From Alloprevotella sp. (GTDB lineage: Bacteria > Bacteroidota > Bacteroidia > Bacteroidales > Bacteroidaceae), in the NCBI GenBank assembly GCA_017477205.1, contig JAFUXE010000006.1, forward strand, positions 1 through 64,000: a stretch of 64,000 nt of DNA, in the 5' to 3' direction. The notes below the pieces were generated by a model, which made no database searches, was not told the DNA's origin, and saw only the letters and a list, made by a program, of their open reading frames with translations. The position numbers and the translations under genes were made by a program. Shown piece by piece: positions 37,084 through 45,561 of this stretch. Every line of letters starts with the position of its first letter. Position 1 is the first letter of the stretch.

Positions 37084-37086
37084 CAG

Positions 37087-38013
37087 CTATATCCAGGCAC
37101 GCTTGCGGAAAAGCCAGTAGAAGAGGCCCGTGATGGCCAGCGAGCCCACGACGACGACGGGCATGCCCCATGACACACTCTCCATGCCGTTCAGGAGGTT
37201 CATGCCGAAGATGCTGGCGATAAGCGTCGGTACCATGAGGATGAGGCTGATGCTCGTGAGCTGCTTCATGACGCTGGCCATGTTGTTGTTGATGATGCTG
37301 GCGTAGGTCTCCATCGTCGAGTCGAGGATGTTCGCATAGATGTTCGCCGTCTCGCGCGCCTGGTTCATCTCGATGTTCACGTCCTCGATAAGTTCCGCGT
37401 CCAGCTCATCGACGGGAAGCTTGAACTTCAGCTTCGAGAGCAGCGTCTCGTTGCCGCGTATGGACGTCACGAAATACGTCAGGCTGTCCTGCAGGCGCGA
37501 AAGGCCGATAAGGTCCTCGTTGTCGATACTGTGGTCAAGGTTGCGCTTGGACTCCTCGATGAGCACGTTGATCTGTTTCAGGCGCTTCAGGTACCATACG
37601 GCGCTGGAGAGGAAGAGGCGGAACGTAAGGTCCACGCTGTCCGTGAAGCCCAGGGCACGCTTCTGCTGGTAGCTCACGAAGTCTATCATCATGTTCGTCT
37701 CGTAGTTGCAGACCGTGATGCAGACCCCCTTGTTCATGATGATGCCCAGCGGGATGGTGGTATGCGGCGTGCGCGAGCGTACTTCCTTCACGTAGGGGAT
37801 ACGCAGGATGATGAGCGACCAGCCCTCTTCGTATTCGTAGCGGGCACGCTCGTCCTTGTCTCGGATGTCGTCAAGAAAGTAGGTGGGGATTTCGAGCTCG
37901 TTAAAGAGGAATTCCTCGTCCTCTGCGGACGGACAGGTCACCTGCACCCAGCAGTTGGGTTCCCACTTTTCGAGGGTGCGCAGACCATGGTTGATGTTCC
38001 AGAATGTTCTCAT
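37087..38013 (-). CDS. corA: CorA-family magnesium transporter
   Basis: This 308-residue protein has a cytoplasmic alpha/beta N-terminal domain, a long helical stalk and two C-terminal membrane helices. The ion-selectivity motif G270-M-N272 lies in ASIFGMNLLNG at the end of TM1, and TM2 ends in a basic tail (FRKRAW). It imports Mg2+ and related divalent ions as a pentamer. It converges with the flotillin unit. Confidence 0.93.
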   Translation of the reverse strand: MRTFWNINHGLRTLEKWEPNCWVQVTCPSAEDEEFLFNELEIPTYFLDDIRDKDERARYEYEEGWSLIILRIPYVKEVRSRTPHTTIPLGIIMNKGVCITVCNYETNMMIDFVSYQQKRALGFTDSVDLTFRLFLSSAVWYLKRLKQINVLIEESKRNLDHSIDNEDLIGLSRLQDSLTYFVTSIRGNETLLSKLKFKLPVDELDAELIEDVNIEMNQARETANIYANILDSTMETYASIINNNMASVMKQLTSISLILMVPTLIASIFGMNLLNGMESVSWGMPVVVVGSLAITGLFYWLFRKRAWI

Positions 38014-38164
38014 GGGGCAGTCTCTCCTACGATTTTAGGCGGCAGGAAAGTGCTCGCGTGAGAGCATCTCCGGCCGCATCAGTTCATGTATTCCGCGTGA
38101 TAGTCGTCCATTTTTCGTGTTTGTAATAGCCGCCGCAAACGTGGCAACCTTTGTTTTTGCGGCG

Positions 38165-38172
38165 GCAAAAGT
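38165..38172 (-). promoter_or_regulatory. -7 box of corA
   Basis: TACTTTTG on the minus strand, about 150 bp before the corA start. It is followed by a stem of 11 bp (GCCGCCGCAAA and complement) that would be at the start of the transcript. Confidence 0.4.
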
Positions 38173-38228
38173 AAGAATTTCTCCGAGATATGCCCACTCC
38201 TAAGCAGAAAAAATATACTTTTGCACCC

Positions 38229-39086
38229 ATGAAATGCCTGTTTTTTCTCACGTGCATGCTGCTGTGCGGCATCTGTTCGGGTGTGGCACAGGTACGCGTG
38301 GAGCTTTCTCCCGACGGCCCCACGCTGCGCCCGCTGGAGATGTCGGACTACGACCGCCATGAGCCTGCAAGGCGACTTACGCGGCAGGACAGCGTGGACT
38401 ACAGCAGCCACGTGGCGCGCGCCTTCAACTACCTCGCTGCGGACTCCCTGGCGCAGGCACGCATGCACCTGGAGCAGGCATTGCGCCTCTGGCCGGAGGC
38501 ACCCGGCACATGGATTCTGCGCCACAACCTGGGACGCATCGCACTGGCCGAGGGCCGCCATGCCGCTGCCTATGAGGAGTTCACGCGCATACTGAAGAAA
38601 CTGCCCGAAGAGCGCACGGTGCGCAAGGACCGCGCTGCCGCAGCCCTGGAGCTGGGATATACGCGGGAGGCGCTGGAAGACCTGAACCTGCTGCTGGCGA
38701 ACGAGACTTCGGACTCGCTGCGCGCAAGCCTCCTTTTCATGCGGGCCTCGGCACGCATGAAAAGCCGCCTCTATGCCGACGCACGCACGGACCTGAAGGC
38801 AGTGCTGTCGCTGCAGCCCGCCAGCGAGAATGCCATGCTCCTGCTCTGCGCCGTCGACTGGCAGTCGGGACGCCGCGAGTCGGCACTCCTCATGCTGGGA
38901 GGCTTCATCAATGCGCACCCCGCAAACACGCTCGCACGCTCCATGCGTGCCGGCTTCCTGGCCGAACAGGGCCGCACGGAGGCGGCCATCCTCGACCTGG
39001 AGGATGCACTGCGCATAGAGCCCGGCAACCTCGAAATCCTCCAACAGCGGGACAACATCGTCCGCCAACAACGTAAACGCAAATGA
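38229..39086 (+). CDS. Secreted or periplasmic TPR protein
   Basis: The start is set at MKCLFFLTCMLLCGICSG (38229), a signal peptide. The 285-residue precursor has about six tetratricopeptide repeats from residue 65 onward (for example AFNYLAADSLAQARMHLEQALRL, NLGRIALAEGRHAAAYEEF and AGFLAEQGRTEAAILDLEDALRI). TPRs mediate protein contacts; the partner is unknown. Its stop overlaps the start of the GHL10-type gene (ATGA), so the two are translationally coupled. Confidence 0.85.
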   Translation: MKCLFFLTCMLLCGICSGVAQVRVELSPDGPTLRPLEMSDYDRHEPARRLTRQDSVDYSSHVARAFNYLAADSLAQARMHLEQALRLWPEAPGTWILRHNLGRIALAEGRHAAAYEEFTRILKKLPEERTVRKDRAAAALELGYTREALEDLNLLLANETSDSLRASLLFMRASARMKSRLYADARTDLKAVLSLQPASENAMLLLCAVDWQSGRRESALLMLGGFINAHPANTLARSMRAGFLAEQGRTEAAILDLEDALRIEPGNLEILQQRDNIVRQQRKRK

Positions 39087-40546
39087 CGCACCCCAAAATA
39101 CACTCCACCCTGCTCCTGGCAACCCTGCTCCTGGCAACCCTCAGCACCCTGCATGCCCAGCCCGTGCCGAGGGAATACCGCGCCGTATGGCTCACAACCA
39201 TCGTGAACCTCGACTGGCCCCGCACGCGCGCCACGTCTTCCGACATGCGCGAGAAGCAGAAGGAGGAACTCGTCCGCATGCTGGACGACCTGCAAGCCTG
39301 CGGCATCAACACGGTGCTGTTCCAGACGCGCCTGCGCGGCACCCTCGCCTACCCCTCCTCCTTAGAGCCCTGGGACCAGGCCTTCACGGGAACGGCAGGA
39401 CGCGACCCGGGCTACGACCCCCTGCGCTTCGTCACGGACGAATGCCACCGTCGCGGCATGGAACTCCACGCATGGGTCGTGGCCTTCCCCGTATGCAAGA
39501 CGGCGACGGTGCGGGCACTGGGACGGCAGACGCTGCCGCGACGCCACCCCGAGCTCTGCCAGCAGTCTGGCGACGGCTACCTCATGGATCCCGGCATGCC
39601 GGGGACGGGGGACTACATCGCGGCCCTGTGCCGCGAGATTGTGGAACGCTACGACGTCGATGGCATACACCTCGACTACATACGCTATCCCGAGAAAAGC
39701 ATACATTTCGACGACAGCCGCACCTTCCGACGCTATGGTGGCGGACAGCGCCTGCAGGAATGGCGACGGGACAACGTGACCTCCGTCGTCCGCAAGGTGC
39801 ACGATGCCGTGAAGGCCGTGCGGCCGTGGGTGAAACTCTCCTGCTCGCCCGTGGGGAAATATGCCGACCTCCCACGGCACAGCTCGAAGGGCTGGAACGC
39901 ACGCGATGCCGTCTTCCAGGACGCCATCGCATGGCAGAAGGAAGGGCTCATGGACGTGCTGTTTCCCATGATGTATTTTGACGGAGACCATTTCTACCCC
40001 TTCCTTGCCGACTGGGCGGAGCAGTGCGGCACGGGCGTCGTCCCCGGCCTCGGCATCTATTTCCTCGACCCACGCGAGGGGAAGTGGCAGCTGCCTGCCG
40101 TCAGGCGCCAGATGAACGTAAACCGCAGCCTCGGCACGGGGGGCTATGCCATGTTCCGCAGCCGCTTCCTCACGGAAAACATTCGCGGCCTCTACGACTG
40201 GACACGCGACTTCAACCGTCGCCCCGCCCTGCCGCCTGCCGTCACGACCGTCCCCGACCTGCCGCCTTCGCAGCCGCAGCCCACGGCACGCATCGAGGGC
40301 TTCCGCCTCCACCTCGCGTGGGACGCAGCGTCCCACACCGACCCCACGGCACCGGAAACCCTTCCTATATATTATAATGTGTACCGCCTCTCACCAGGAG
40401 AGCCGGTACTTCTGTCGGCACGGCAGACGGAGACGTCGTTCTCCCTCACCCCTGCCCTCCCCTGCATGCTCCATGCCTGCTACGGCATCACCGCCATCGA
40501 TGCCTACGGCCGCGAAAGTACCGTTGCCGAGGTCGAGGCGTTTTGA
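39083..40546 (+). CDS. GHL10/DUF187-type glycosyl hydrolase, secreted
   Basis: This 487-residue protein has a signal peptide made partly of a perfect 15-bp duplication (LLLATLLLATL). The (beta/alpha)8-type domain has PREYRAVWLTTIVNLDWP, INTVLFQTRLRG, ELHAWVVAFP, YDVDGIHLDYIRYP and MDVLFPMMYFDG, which match the PF02638 family. These enzymes act on glycans, some on peptidoglycan-derived or other bacterial polymers; the substrate here is not evident. A C-terminal FN3-like domain is at about 395-485. It is coupled to the TPR gene. Confidence 0.87.
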   Translation: MTHPKIHSTLLLATLLLATLSTLHAQPVPREYRAVWLTTIVNLDWPRTRATSSDMREKQKEELVRMLDDLQACGINTVLFQTRLRGTLAYPSSLEPWDQAFTGTAGRDPGYDPLRFVTDECHRRGMELHAWVVAFPVCKTATVRALGRQTLPRRHPELCQQSGDGYLMDPGMPGTGDYIAALCREIVERYDVDGIHLDYIRYPEKSIHFDDSRTFRRYGGGQRLQEWRRDNVTSVVRKVHDAVKAVRPWVKLSCSPVGKYADLPRHSSKGWNARDAVFQDAIAWQKEGLMDVLFPMMYFDGDHFYPFLADWAEQCGTGVVPGLGIYFLDPREGKWQLPAVRRQMNVNRSLGTGGYAMFRSRFLTENIRGLYDWTRDFNRRPALPPAVTTVPDLPPSQPQPTARIEGFRLHLAWDAASHTDPTAPETLPIYYNVYRLSPGEPVLLSARQTETSFSLTPALPCMLHACYGITAIDAYGRESTVAEVEAF

Positions 40547-40571
40547 AGCTTCACCCAGCCTTCAGGCTCCC

Positions 40572-40700
40572 CTTACCCTCCTCTTACCCTCCTCTTACCC
40601 TCCTCTTACCCTCCTCTTACCCACCTCTCAGGCGCACTCATGGGCTTGGGTAAGGCTTGGGTAATACTTGGGTAATACTTGGGTAAGGCTTGGGTAGAGC
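40572..40700. repeat. Two facing 11-bp arrays between convergent genes
   Basis: Five 11-bp units (TTACCCTCCTC) at 40572-40626 face about five 11-bp units in the other orientation (GGGTAAGGCTT, GGGTAATACTT) at 40648-40700. TTACCC and GGGTAA can pair in register five times with a 5x5-nt interior loop between, so transcripts from either side can fold into one long periodic stem. No conventional terminator is present in this 158-bp gap. Confidence 0.75.
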
Positions 40701-40704
40701 ATTC

Positions 40705-41121
40705 CTAAGGCTTGCTGATGCCGGCCTTGAGCTCGTTGCAGGGCACCTCCAGCGTCACCTTCTGGCGCGTCCGTTTTCCCGTGATGTTGACACGTACGCC
40801 ATAGCCGCCATCGGTGAACGTGCGGCGCAGCTCCTCGCTCAGCGTGCCGACGTAGAGGCGGCGGAAGTCGTCGCGCGTCTGGTCGATGATGTTGAGGGCA
40901 AAGATTTCGTTGTCGCCACGGTATTCCACCTCGTACACGACAAATTCCGGGTCGCGCCATACGCTGTCCATGTAGAGTTCCTCGCCTATCTGCTTCGCCT
41001 TCTTCGAGAGCGCCTTGTTCTCCTTGTCGATTTCGTGCTGCACGCGGTCTGCATTGGAGGAGCATCCCGCCAGCAGGGTGATGCACAGTGCCGCGAGGCA
41101 CATGATTCTTTTTGTATTCAT
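40705..41121 (-). CDS. Small lipoprotein, function unknown
   Basis: Read from MNTKRIMCLAALCITLLAGC (41121), with lipidated C20 in LLAGC; the longer open frame to 41244 encodes only the dispersed repeat. The 138-residue precursor has a charged helical segment (ADRVQHEIDKENKALSKKAK) and then an alpha/beta part (FVVYEVEYRGDNEIFALNII, GVRVNITGKRTRQKVTLEVP). No family recognised. It is the last gene before the convergent array. Confidence 0.7.
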   Translation of the reverse strand: MNTKRIMCLAALCITLLAGCSSNADRVQHEIDKENKALSKKAKQIGEELYMDSVWRDPEFVVYEVEYRGDNEIFALNIIDQTRDDFRRLYVGTLSEELRRTFTDGGYGVRVNITGKRTRQKVTLEVPCNELKAGISKP

Positions 41122-41190
41122 AACGTCCTTGTTGCTTTTATTTTTAACCACAGTTTTTTTTAACCACAGATGCCACAGATGCCTTGTGTT

Positions 41191-41267
41191 TAACCACGGA
41201 TTGCACAGATTCTTTGTTCTAACCACGAATGGCACGAATTTCACGAATCTTTGCGGATATGAAAACC
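41191..41267 (+). repeat. 75-bp dispersed repeat, copy 2
   Basis: This copy lies in inverse orientation to copy 1 at 37012-37083 and matches it through the block AACCACGAATGGCACGAAT and the following TTCACGAATCTTTGCGG. Confidence 0.75.
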
Positions 41268-41346
41268 TTCGTGTTCCTTCATGTGCTTCGTGGTTGGTAT
41301 ATCCTTCGTGGTTGGTATGCGCTTCGTGCTTCCGCTGGTTTTTAAC

Positions 41347-41380
41347 GAAGAGGCGCAGCCAAATAAGGCTGCGCCTCTTC
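41347..41380 (-). terminator. Terminator of the 62-residue peptide gene
   Basis: A perfect 14-bp stem (GAAGAGGCGCAGCC and complement) with a 6-nt loop, 26 bp past the stop codon. Confidence 0.85.
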
Positions 41381-41405
41381 TGTTGTTTACGTGGTTACAC
41401 GAGCG

Positions 41406-41594
41406 TCAGAACTCTTCGTCGTCACCGGTGTCCGTCCAGTCGTCACTGTTCCATCCCATGCCGCGTGTGAGCTGCAACGTGGGGTCTGTGTCAACGGGAA
41501 TGACGGTGCCGTTACCGGGGTTCATGGAGAGAGCCAACATATTTTCGGTCTGCAAGCAGAATTCCACTGTTTCGGGAGCAATATACTTTTTCAT
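41406..41594 (-). CDS. 62-residue acidic peptide of the MKKYIxPE type
   Basis: The peptide begins MKKYIAPETVEF, has a central ENMLALSMNPGNG and ends in a WNSDDWTDTGDDEEF tail. It resembles a group of short Prevotella/Bacteroides peptides I recall with a conserved KKYxxP start, an LALS middle and an acidic Trp/Asp-rich end; that is memory, not a search. It has no signal peptide. It starts 46 bp after the stop of the 1262-residue secreted protein, on the same strand, and has its own terminator. The role is unknown; a precursor peptide is one possibility. Confidence 0.65.
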   Translation of the reverse strand: MKKYIAPETVEFCLQTENMLALSMNPGNGTVIPVDTDPTLQLTRGMGWNSDDWTDTGDDEEF

Positions 41595-41640
41595 TGTATC
41601 TTAGCTTTTTAGTCGTTACACATGTGAATATCGTTTCTGC

Positions 41641-44600
41641 TTACTTCGCGAGCAACTTCTTGCCACCCACGATGTAGAGACCGCCCTTCTGGAACTGCTG
41701 CACGCGGCGTCCCTGGAGGTCGTAAGCTTCGCCTTCGGGCATCTGAACGCCGATGGTGCTAATGCCAACAGTTGTGCCGTCGAATGTAAAGCCGCGAACG
41801 CCTGCTGCCTGCTCTGCGGGAACAGCGAGGTATGCCTTGTGGGCACCACTCGTGAAGGCAGCGCCATCTTCCTTGCCCCAGTAGAAGCCAACCTTGCTGT
41901 CAACAACACCGAGGAGGTAGAAGAGGTAGTCACCGGCTGCGGGACCTTCGGTCGTTACAGCAACGTCAGAACCGCGAAGGAGGTTGTCGGGATCTTCAAG
42001 ACCAACTTCTGTTGTAACTACGAACTTGTATTCTCCGGCATTAGCCTTCAGAACCACACCTGTTCCAGCAGGTATCACTTCGTTAGCTTCGTACAGATAG
42101 CTTTCGTCAAGTTTACCATCGGTCACCTTGTAGGTGTAAGCCTCAACGCCTTCGGGAACAACGAGGTTTGTTTCACCATAGTACAGCGTTGCATAGCCAA
42201 CCGTGCCAACAGTTACGGAGAGATGATCCGTAAACTTATAGAAGGAGAACGTTTGATCTTTGATGTTGTTATTTATTGTCGTATAACAACGCCAATCCGA
42301 ACCACTCGTATCGGTATAAACTCCTATATAGCGGGAAGTAGCACTATTCACCAAATATCCTTCTTTGCTAACAGTGAAGTTCTTATTTTCATTTGTTCCT
42401 ACACGAACACCATTATTGGTATTTGTGCAATACAACCACTTTTCGCTGTCTCCATTGGGATAGAATGTATAACCATCTGTAGCGTTACCACTGATATTCC
42501 ACTTCATGTTGTCAGCAACATTACTCGTAATCATATCACCAGTAACCGTGACCTCAACTGCTGCCGGAGCATTGCTTGTTCCATTATCATTTGTCATTGC
42601 ATTGTTGTAGCCATCGTTGCCTACAATAACAAATACGTCACTGGAGGTGAGATCAGCCAAATCTGTCTTCACCCAAACTCCAGCAGGAGCAGGAGCAACG
42701 TAAGCAGCCTGATTGATGGTAATCAGCTCGGAGTAAACGTCGTTAGCCTCATCGTCAAGAGCATAAACCTTCAAGTAAGCTGTGCGAGCTTCTGTAGCGG
42801 TATTTTCACCGATGAGATATTCGATATTGCCAGTTGTTGCGTCGAAATCCGTAATAAGCCAGCCGTATGTGGCAGATGTTTCTCCGTCAGCTGCAACCGT
42901 CTGAATCTCCTTATCGGCAGGTTCAAAGTTTACATAGGTTACCGTGATTGTTCCTTCTGTTTCTGCAGAAGTAGCATCCACATTTTTAGGATTCACCTTA
43001 ATTGAGGGCTCTGTGGAATTAACTACTTTCTTATAGAGAGATAGTGCTCCACCAGTGCTTGTCCCGTAGCAAGCAAAGCCGTATGCGGCGTTGTTTCTCA
43101 GGTTTGCATTAACGCTATTTGATGTGTTCTGCTTGTTAACGAATTCATAGGTTTCTGTTCCAGATACTGTCCACAAAGCCTTGTCGTCTGTACCATCTTC
43201 CAGCATTTGAGCTTTATTCTTGGCACCAGTACTTGCTGCGTATGCATTGGCATCAGCATTGTAGATAGTCCAGTATTCTCCGCTTGGGGCGATGTGCCAA
43301 ACGATGGAAGCATCAGATGTGGTAATCACGTCACTATTAGGCTCAATTTCTGCATACTGCAAACGGTCGCTTGATACCGTCGTGTTCATGGCCTTTCCAT
43401 CATAATAGATGATGTAATCACCCTCTGTCAGAGCACCAGTGTAGAGTTCGTAGCTGTCACCAGTAGCAGGAGCAACATAAGCCTCCTGGTTGATGGTTAC
43501 GAGTTCGGAAGACAGGCCGCTTGTGGTATCTTGCACCTTGAAGTATGCGGTGCGGGCTGCGCCTGTGTTGGCCTCAATCGTCAAATCAATCTTGTTTTCC
43601 GAGGTGATTGCCGTTGATACCCAGTCGTACGTAGCGGAGGTTGTTCCGTCGGCCTCGAAGAAGTTAACCTCGAAGGTGGGATTCTCCAAGCCACCAAAAT
43701 CGATGTTGACGGTTTTGCTTTGTCCCTCAGCTGTGAAGTCCAAAGAACCCGTCACTTCGATGCTCGCACCATTCTGCGTGAAGGTTACGAGGTTGGAGTT
43801 AACGGTGTTGCCGTTAGCATCCTTACCCGTCACGTAGAAGTAGGCAGTACGTGCTTCGCCTGTGTTAGCCAGAATCTCACCGTCAATGTTGCCATCGGTA
43901 TTGATAGTTGCAGAAATCCAATCGTAAGTAGCGGGAGTTTCACCGTCAGCCTCACAGAATACAACTGCGAGCTGCGGGTCAGCGGCCAAGTTGCTGCATG
44001 TTACGGGGAGCTCGTTGTCGCCACCGTCAGCATTCACTTCGAATTGATATCCAGCCGGAAGGGTGATGCTGGGAGTTGTTGCGACAATTTCCTCAACACT
44101 TCCAATCATCGTGTTGTAATACTGGCTGGAAGAAACACCTACATAGTAGCCTGTCACCTTAACCTTTTTGCCATCAAGAGACGTAAAGTCGGTATTCAGC
44201 GGATAGGAAATGCTTCCTTTTGCAGTACTTGCACCTTCAATACTTGTAATGTTGTAGTATGTTCCACTAACGGTAAGCGTACCCTCGTACTGAACATAGT
44301 TTGACAACTGTGCAGGTGTGGTAGATGCAACTCGCGCATCCATATCGGCACCAGACAACACAGTCGGAGTTTCTGCTACATAATTTGATGATGTTGCAGG
44401 AGTAACAGTCGTAGTGTTATTGAATTCATAAACGCCTCCATAAACAACAACTGAGCCAGAGAGTTCTACCATATCTCCGATGTTGTAGGCTGTTTGGTCA
44501 TAGCTTGAGTTGTAATAGTAAACATAGCCTGTACCATCGCCAACTATGAAGCCCCTTTGGCTCTTGGCAACAATGGTGCCCCTTACCTTATAAGTACCAG

Positions 44601-45429
44601 TGGCTGTAATGTCAGAGATGTTGTTAACGGCAGGGTTACTATTGGTTACATTGATTGTGAATGTTACACTACCAGCCTTATATGTGTCATCAGCGGCCTG
44701 ATTGACCGTGATGGTCTGTGTGCTGGGCGTTTCAGCCGTAGGAGTAACGGTAATCGTCTTGTTGGTTTGGTCAACAACGAACGTTGCATAGTCATTGTCA
44801 GCAACGGTCACTTCACCTGTGCTGGAAGTGGTGTAGTTGATAACTTGTGCCGTAGCGTTGTTGTAGAGGTCAAAGCTCAGCGCAACAGGATCGCCCGTCA
44901 AAGCGAGGTTGTTGTCTGTGAGAGTAGAGGTGCCGCCTGAAGTATAAGTGACAGCCACACTTTTTACATAAATTGCTTTTGTTGCTTTGCTAGGCTTTGT
45001 AACAGTCACAACAATTTCTCCTGAAGCAGAACCATTAAACGTATAGTTTGCAGCTGAAGCAGAAAGGCTTTGTGGGCTATCTCCAAAAGCTTCTCCACCA
45101 ACGGTAACGTCCACCGTAGCTGAAACGCCACTTGCTGTAGAAGCGTTTACCACAACACTCGTAATGGTTCCCTCTATCTGCGAAGTTGAAAGCTTAATGT
45201 ACTGGACTTGTTGACTACTTGTTCCGTAGTGAATACCTTTGTTGTTGTCAAAGTTTGACTCACTACCATCAGAAGTCACTGTCCAGGACACTCCATCATC
45301 CGCAGTACCTGAGCCATTGCATTTTGCAGAGAACGTCAAAGTACTCGTCGATTGTGCCCACGCACTGTTTCCCACCATCGCCAACAGGGCGAGGATGAGG
45401 AACGTCTTGAAACGTAGAAGTTGTTTCAT
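41641..45429 (-). CDS. Large secreted BACON/Ig-type repeat protein with sorting-like tail
   Basis: This 1262-residue protein has a signal peptide (1-25, GNSAWAQ). The N-terminal part is Ser/Thr/Val-rich beta sequence. A segment near 275-460 looks OB-fold-like (ISDITATGTYKVRGTIVAKSQ; GFIVGDGTGYVYYY). Three BACON-like repeats share ATY(D/G)W, ANTGEARTAYF and ITINQ. Two lectin/trefoil-like inserts sit between them. The tail is YDLQGRRVQQ...GLYIVGGKKLL. The gene is visibly poorer in GC than its neighbours and has few long antisense frames. No catalytic residues were recognised; a surface-binding or matrix role is likely. Confidence 0.78.
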   Translation of the reverse strand: MKQLLRFKTFLILALLAMVGNSAWAQSTSTLTFSAKCNGSGTADDGVSWTVTSDGSESNFDNNKGIHYGTSSQQVQYIKLSTSQIEGTITSVVVNASTASGVSATVDVTVGGEAFGDSPQSLSASAANYTFNGSASGEIVVTVTKPSKATKAIYVKSVAVTYTSGGTSTLTDNNLALTGDPVALSFDLYNNATAQVINYTTSSTGEVTVADNDYATFVVDQTNKTITVTPTAETPSTQTITVNQAADDTYKAGSVTFTINVTNSNPAVNNISDITATGTYKVRGTIVAKSQRGFIVGDGTGYVYYYNSSYDQTAYNIGDMVELSGSVVVYGGVYEFNNTTTVTPATSSNYVAETPTVLSGADMDARVASTTPAQLSNYVQYEGTLTVSGTYYNITSIEGASTAKGSISYPLNTDFTSLDGKKVKVTGYYVGVSSSQYYNTMIGSVEEIVATTPSITLPAGYQFEVNADGGDNELPVTCSNLAADPQLAVVFCEADGETPATYDWISATINTDGNIDGEILANTGEARTAYFYVTGKDANGNTVNSNLVTFTQNGASIEVTGSLDFTAEGQSKTVNIDFGGLENPTFEVNFFEADGTTSATYDWVSTAITSENKIDLTIEANTGAARTAYFKVQDTTSGLSSELVTINQEAYVAPATGDSYELYTGALTEGDYIIYYDGKAMNTTVSSDRLQYAEIEPNSDVITTSDASIVWHIAPSGEYWTIYNADANAYAASTGAKNKAQMLEDGTDDKALWTVSGTETYEFVNKQNTSNSVNANLRNNAAYGFACYGTSTGGALSLYKKVVNSTEPSIKVNPKNVDATSAETEGTITVTYVNFEPADKEIQTVAADGETSATYGWLITDFDATTGNIEYLIGENTATEARTAYLKVYALDDEANDVYSELITINQAAYVAPAPAGVWVKTDLADLTSSDVFVIVGNDGYNNAMTNDNGTSNAPAAVEVTVTGDMITSNVADNMKWNISGNATDGYTFYPNGDSEKWLYCTNTNNGVRVGTNENKNFTVSKEGYLVNSATSRYIGVYTDTSGSDWRCYTTINNNIKDQTFSFYKFTDHLSVTVGTVGYATLYYGETNLVVPEGVEAYTYKVTDGKLDESYLYEANEVIPAGTGVVLKANAGEYKFVVTTEVGLEDPDNLLRGSDVAVTTEGPAAGDYLFYLLGVVDSKVGFYWGKEDGAAFTSGAHKAYLAVPAEQAAGVRGFTFDGTTVGISTIGVQMPEGEAYDLQGRRVQQFQKGGLYIVGGKKLLAK

Positions 45430-45561
45430 TGTGTTTGTTGTTTTTAGTTTGTTGATTTATTGAGTTGTTTGATTTATCCAGAAAGAACGCTTCATTCTTC
45501 GAATAGAATCAGGAAGAATGGCATTCATTGTGTTCGTCGTTTGTTTTGTTTATTTCGCAAC

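Larger units (their letters stand above)
36685..37086. other. 402-bp convergent intergenic region filled by repeats
   Basis: It contains, in order, the flotillin terminator, a 230-bp imperfect palindrome (36764-36993), and one copy of a 75-bp dispersed repeat (37012-37083). No gene is seen; the plus-strand frame across the area is a translation of the palindrome. Confidence 0.75.
41122..41405. other. Intergenic region of simple AACCAC repeats
   Basis: It consists of AACCACAGATGCCACAG-type and AACCACGAATGGCACGAA-type repeats on one side, and inverted TTCGTGGTTGG repeats at about 41286-41320 on the other, then the terminator of the next gene. Positions 41191-41267 match 37012-37083. Confidence 0.65.

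Noticed and set aside
36665..37120. 151-codon plus-strand frame
   Set aside because: It reads through the flotillin terminator and the palindromic element into the antisense of corA.
41122..41244. N-terminal extension of the small lipoprotein
   Set aside because: It is translated from AACCAC-type repeats, and a good lipoprotein signal begins at 41121.
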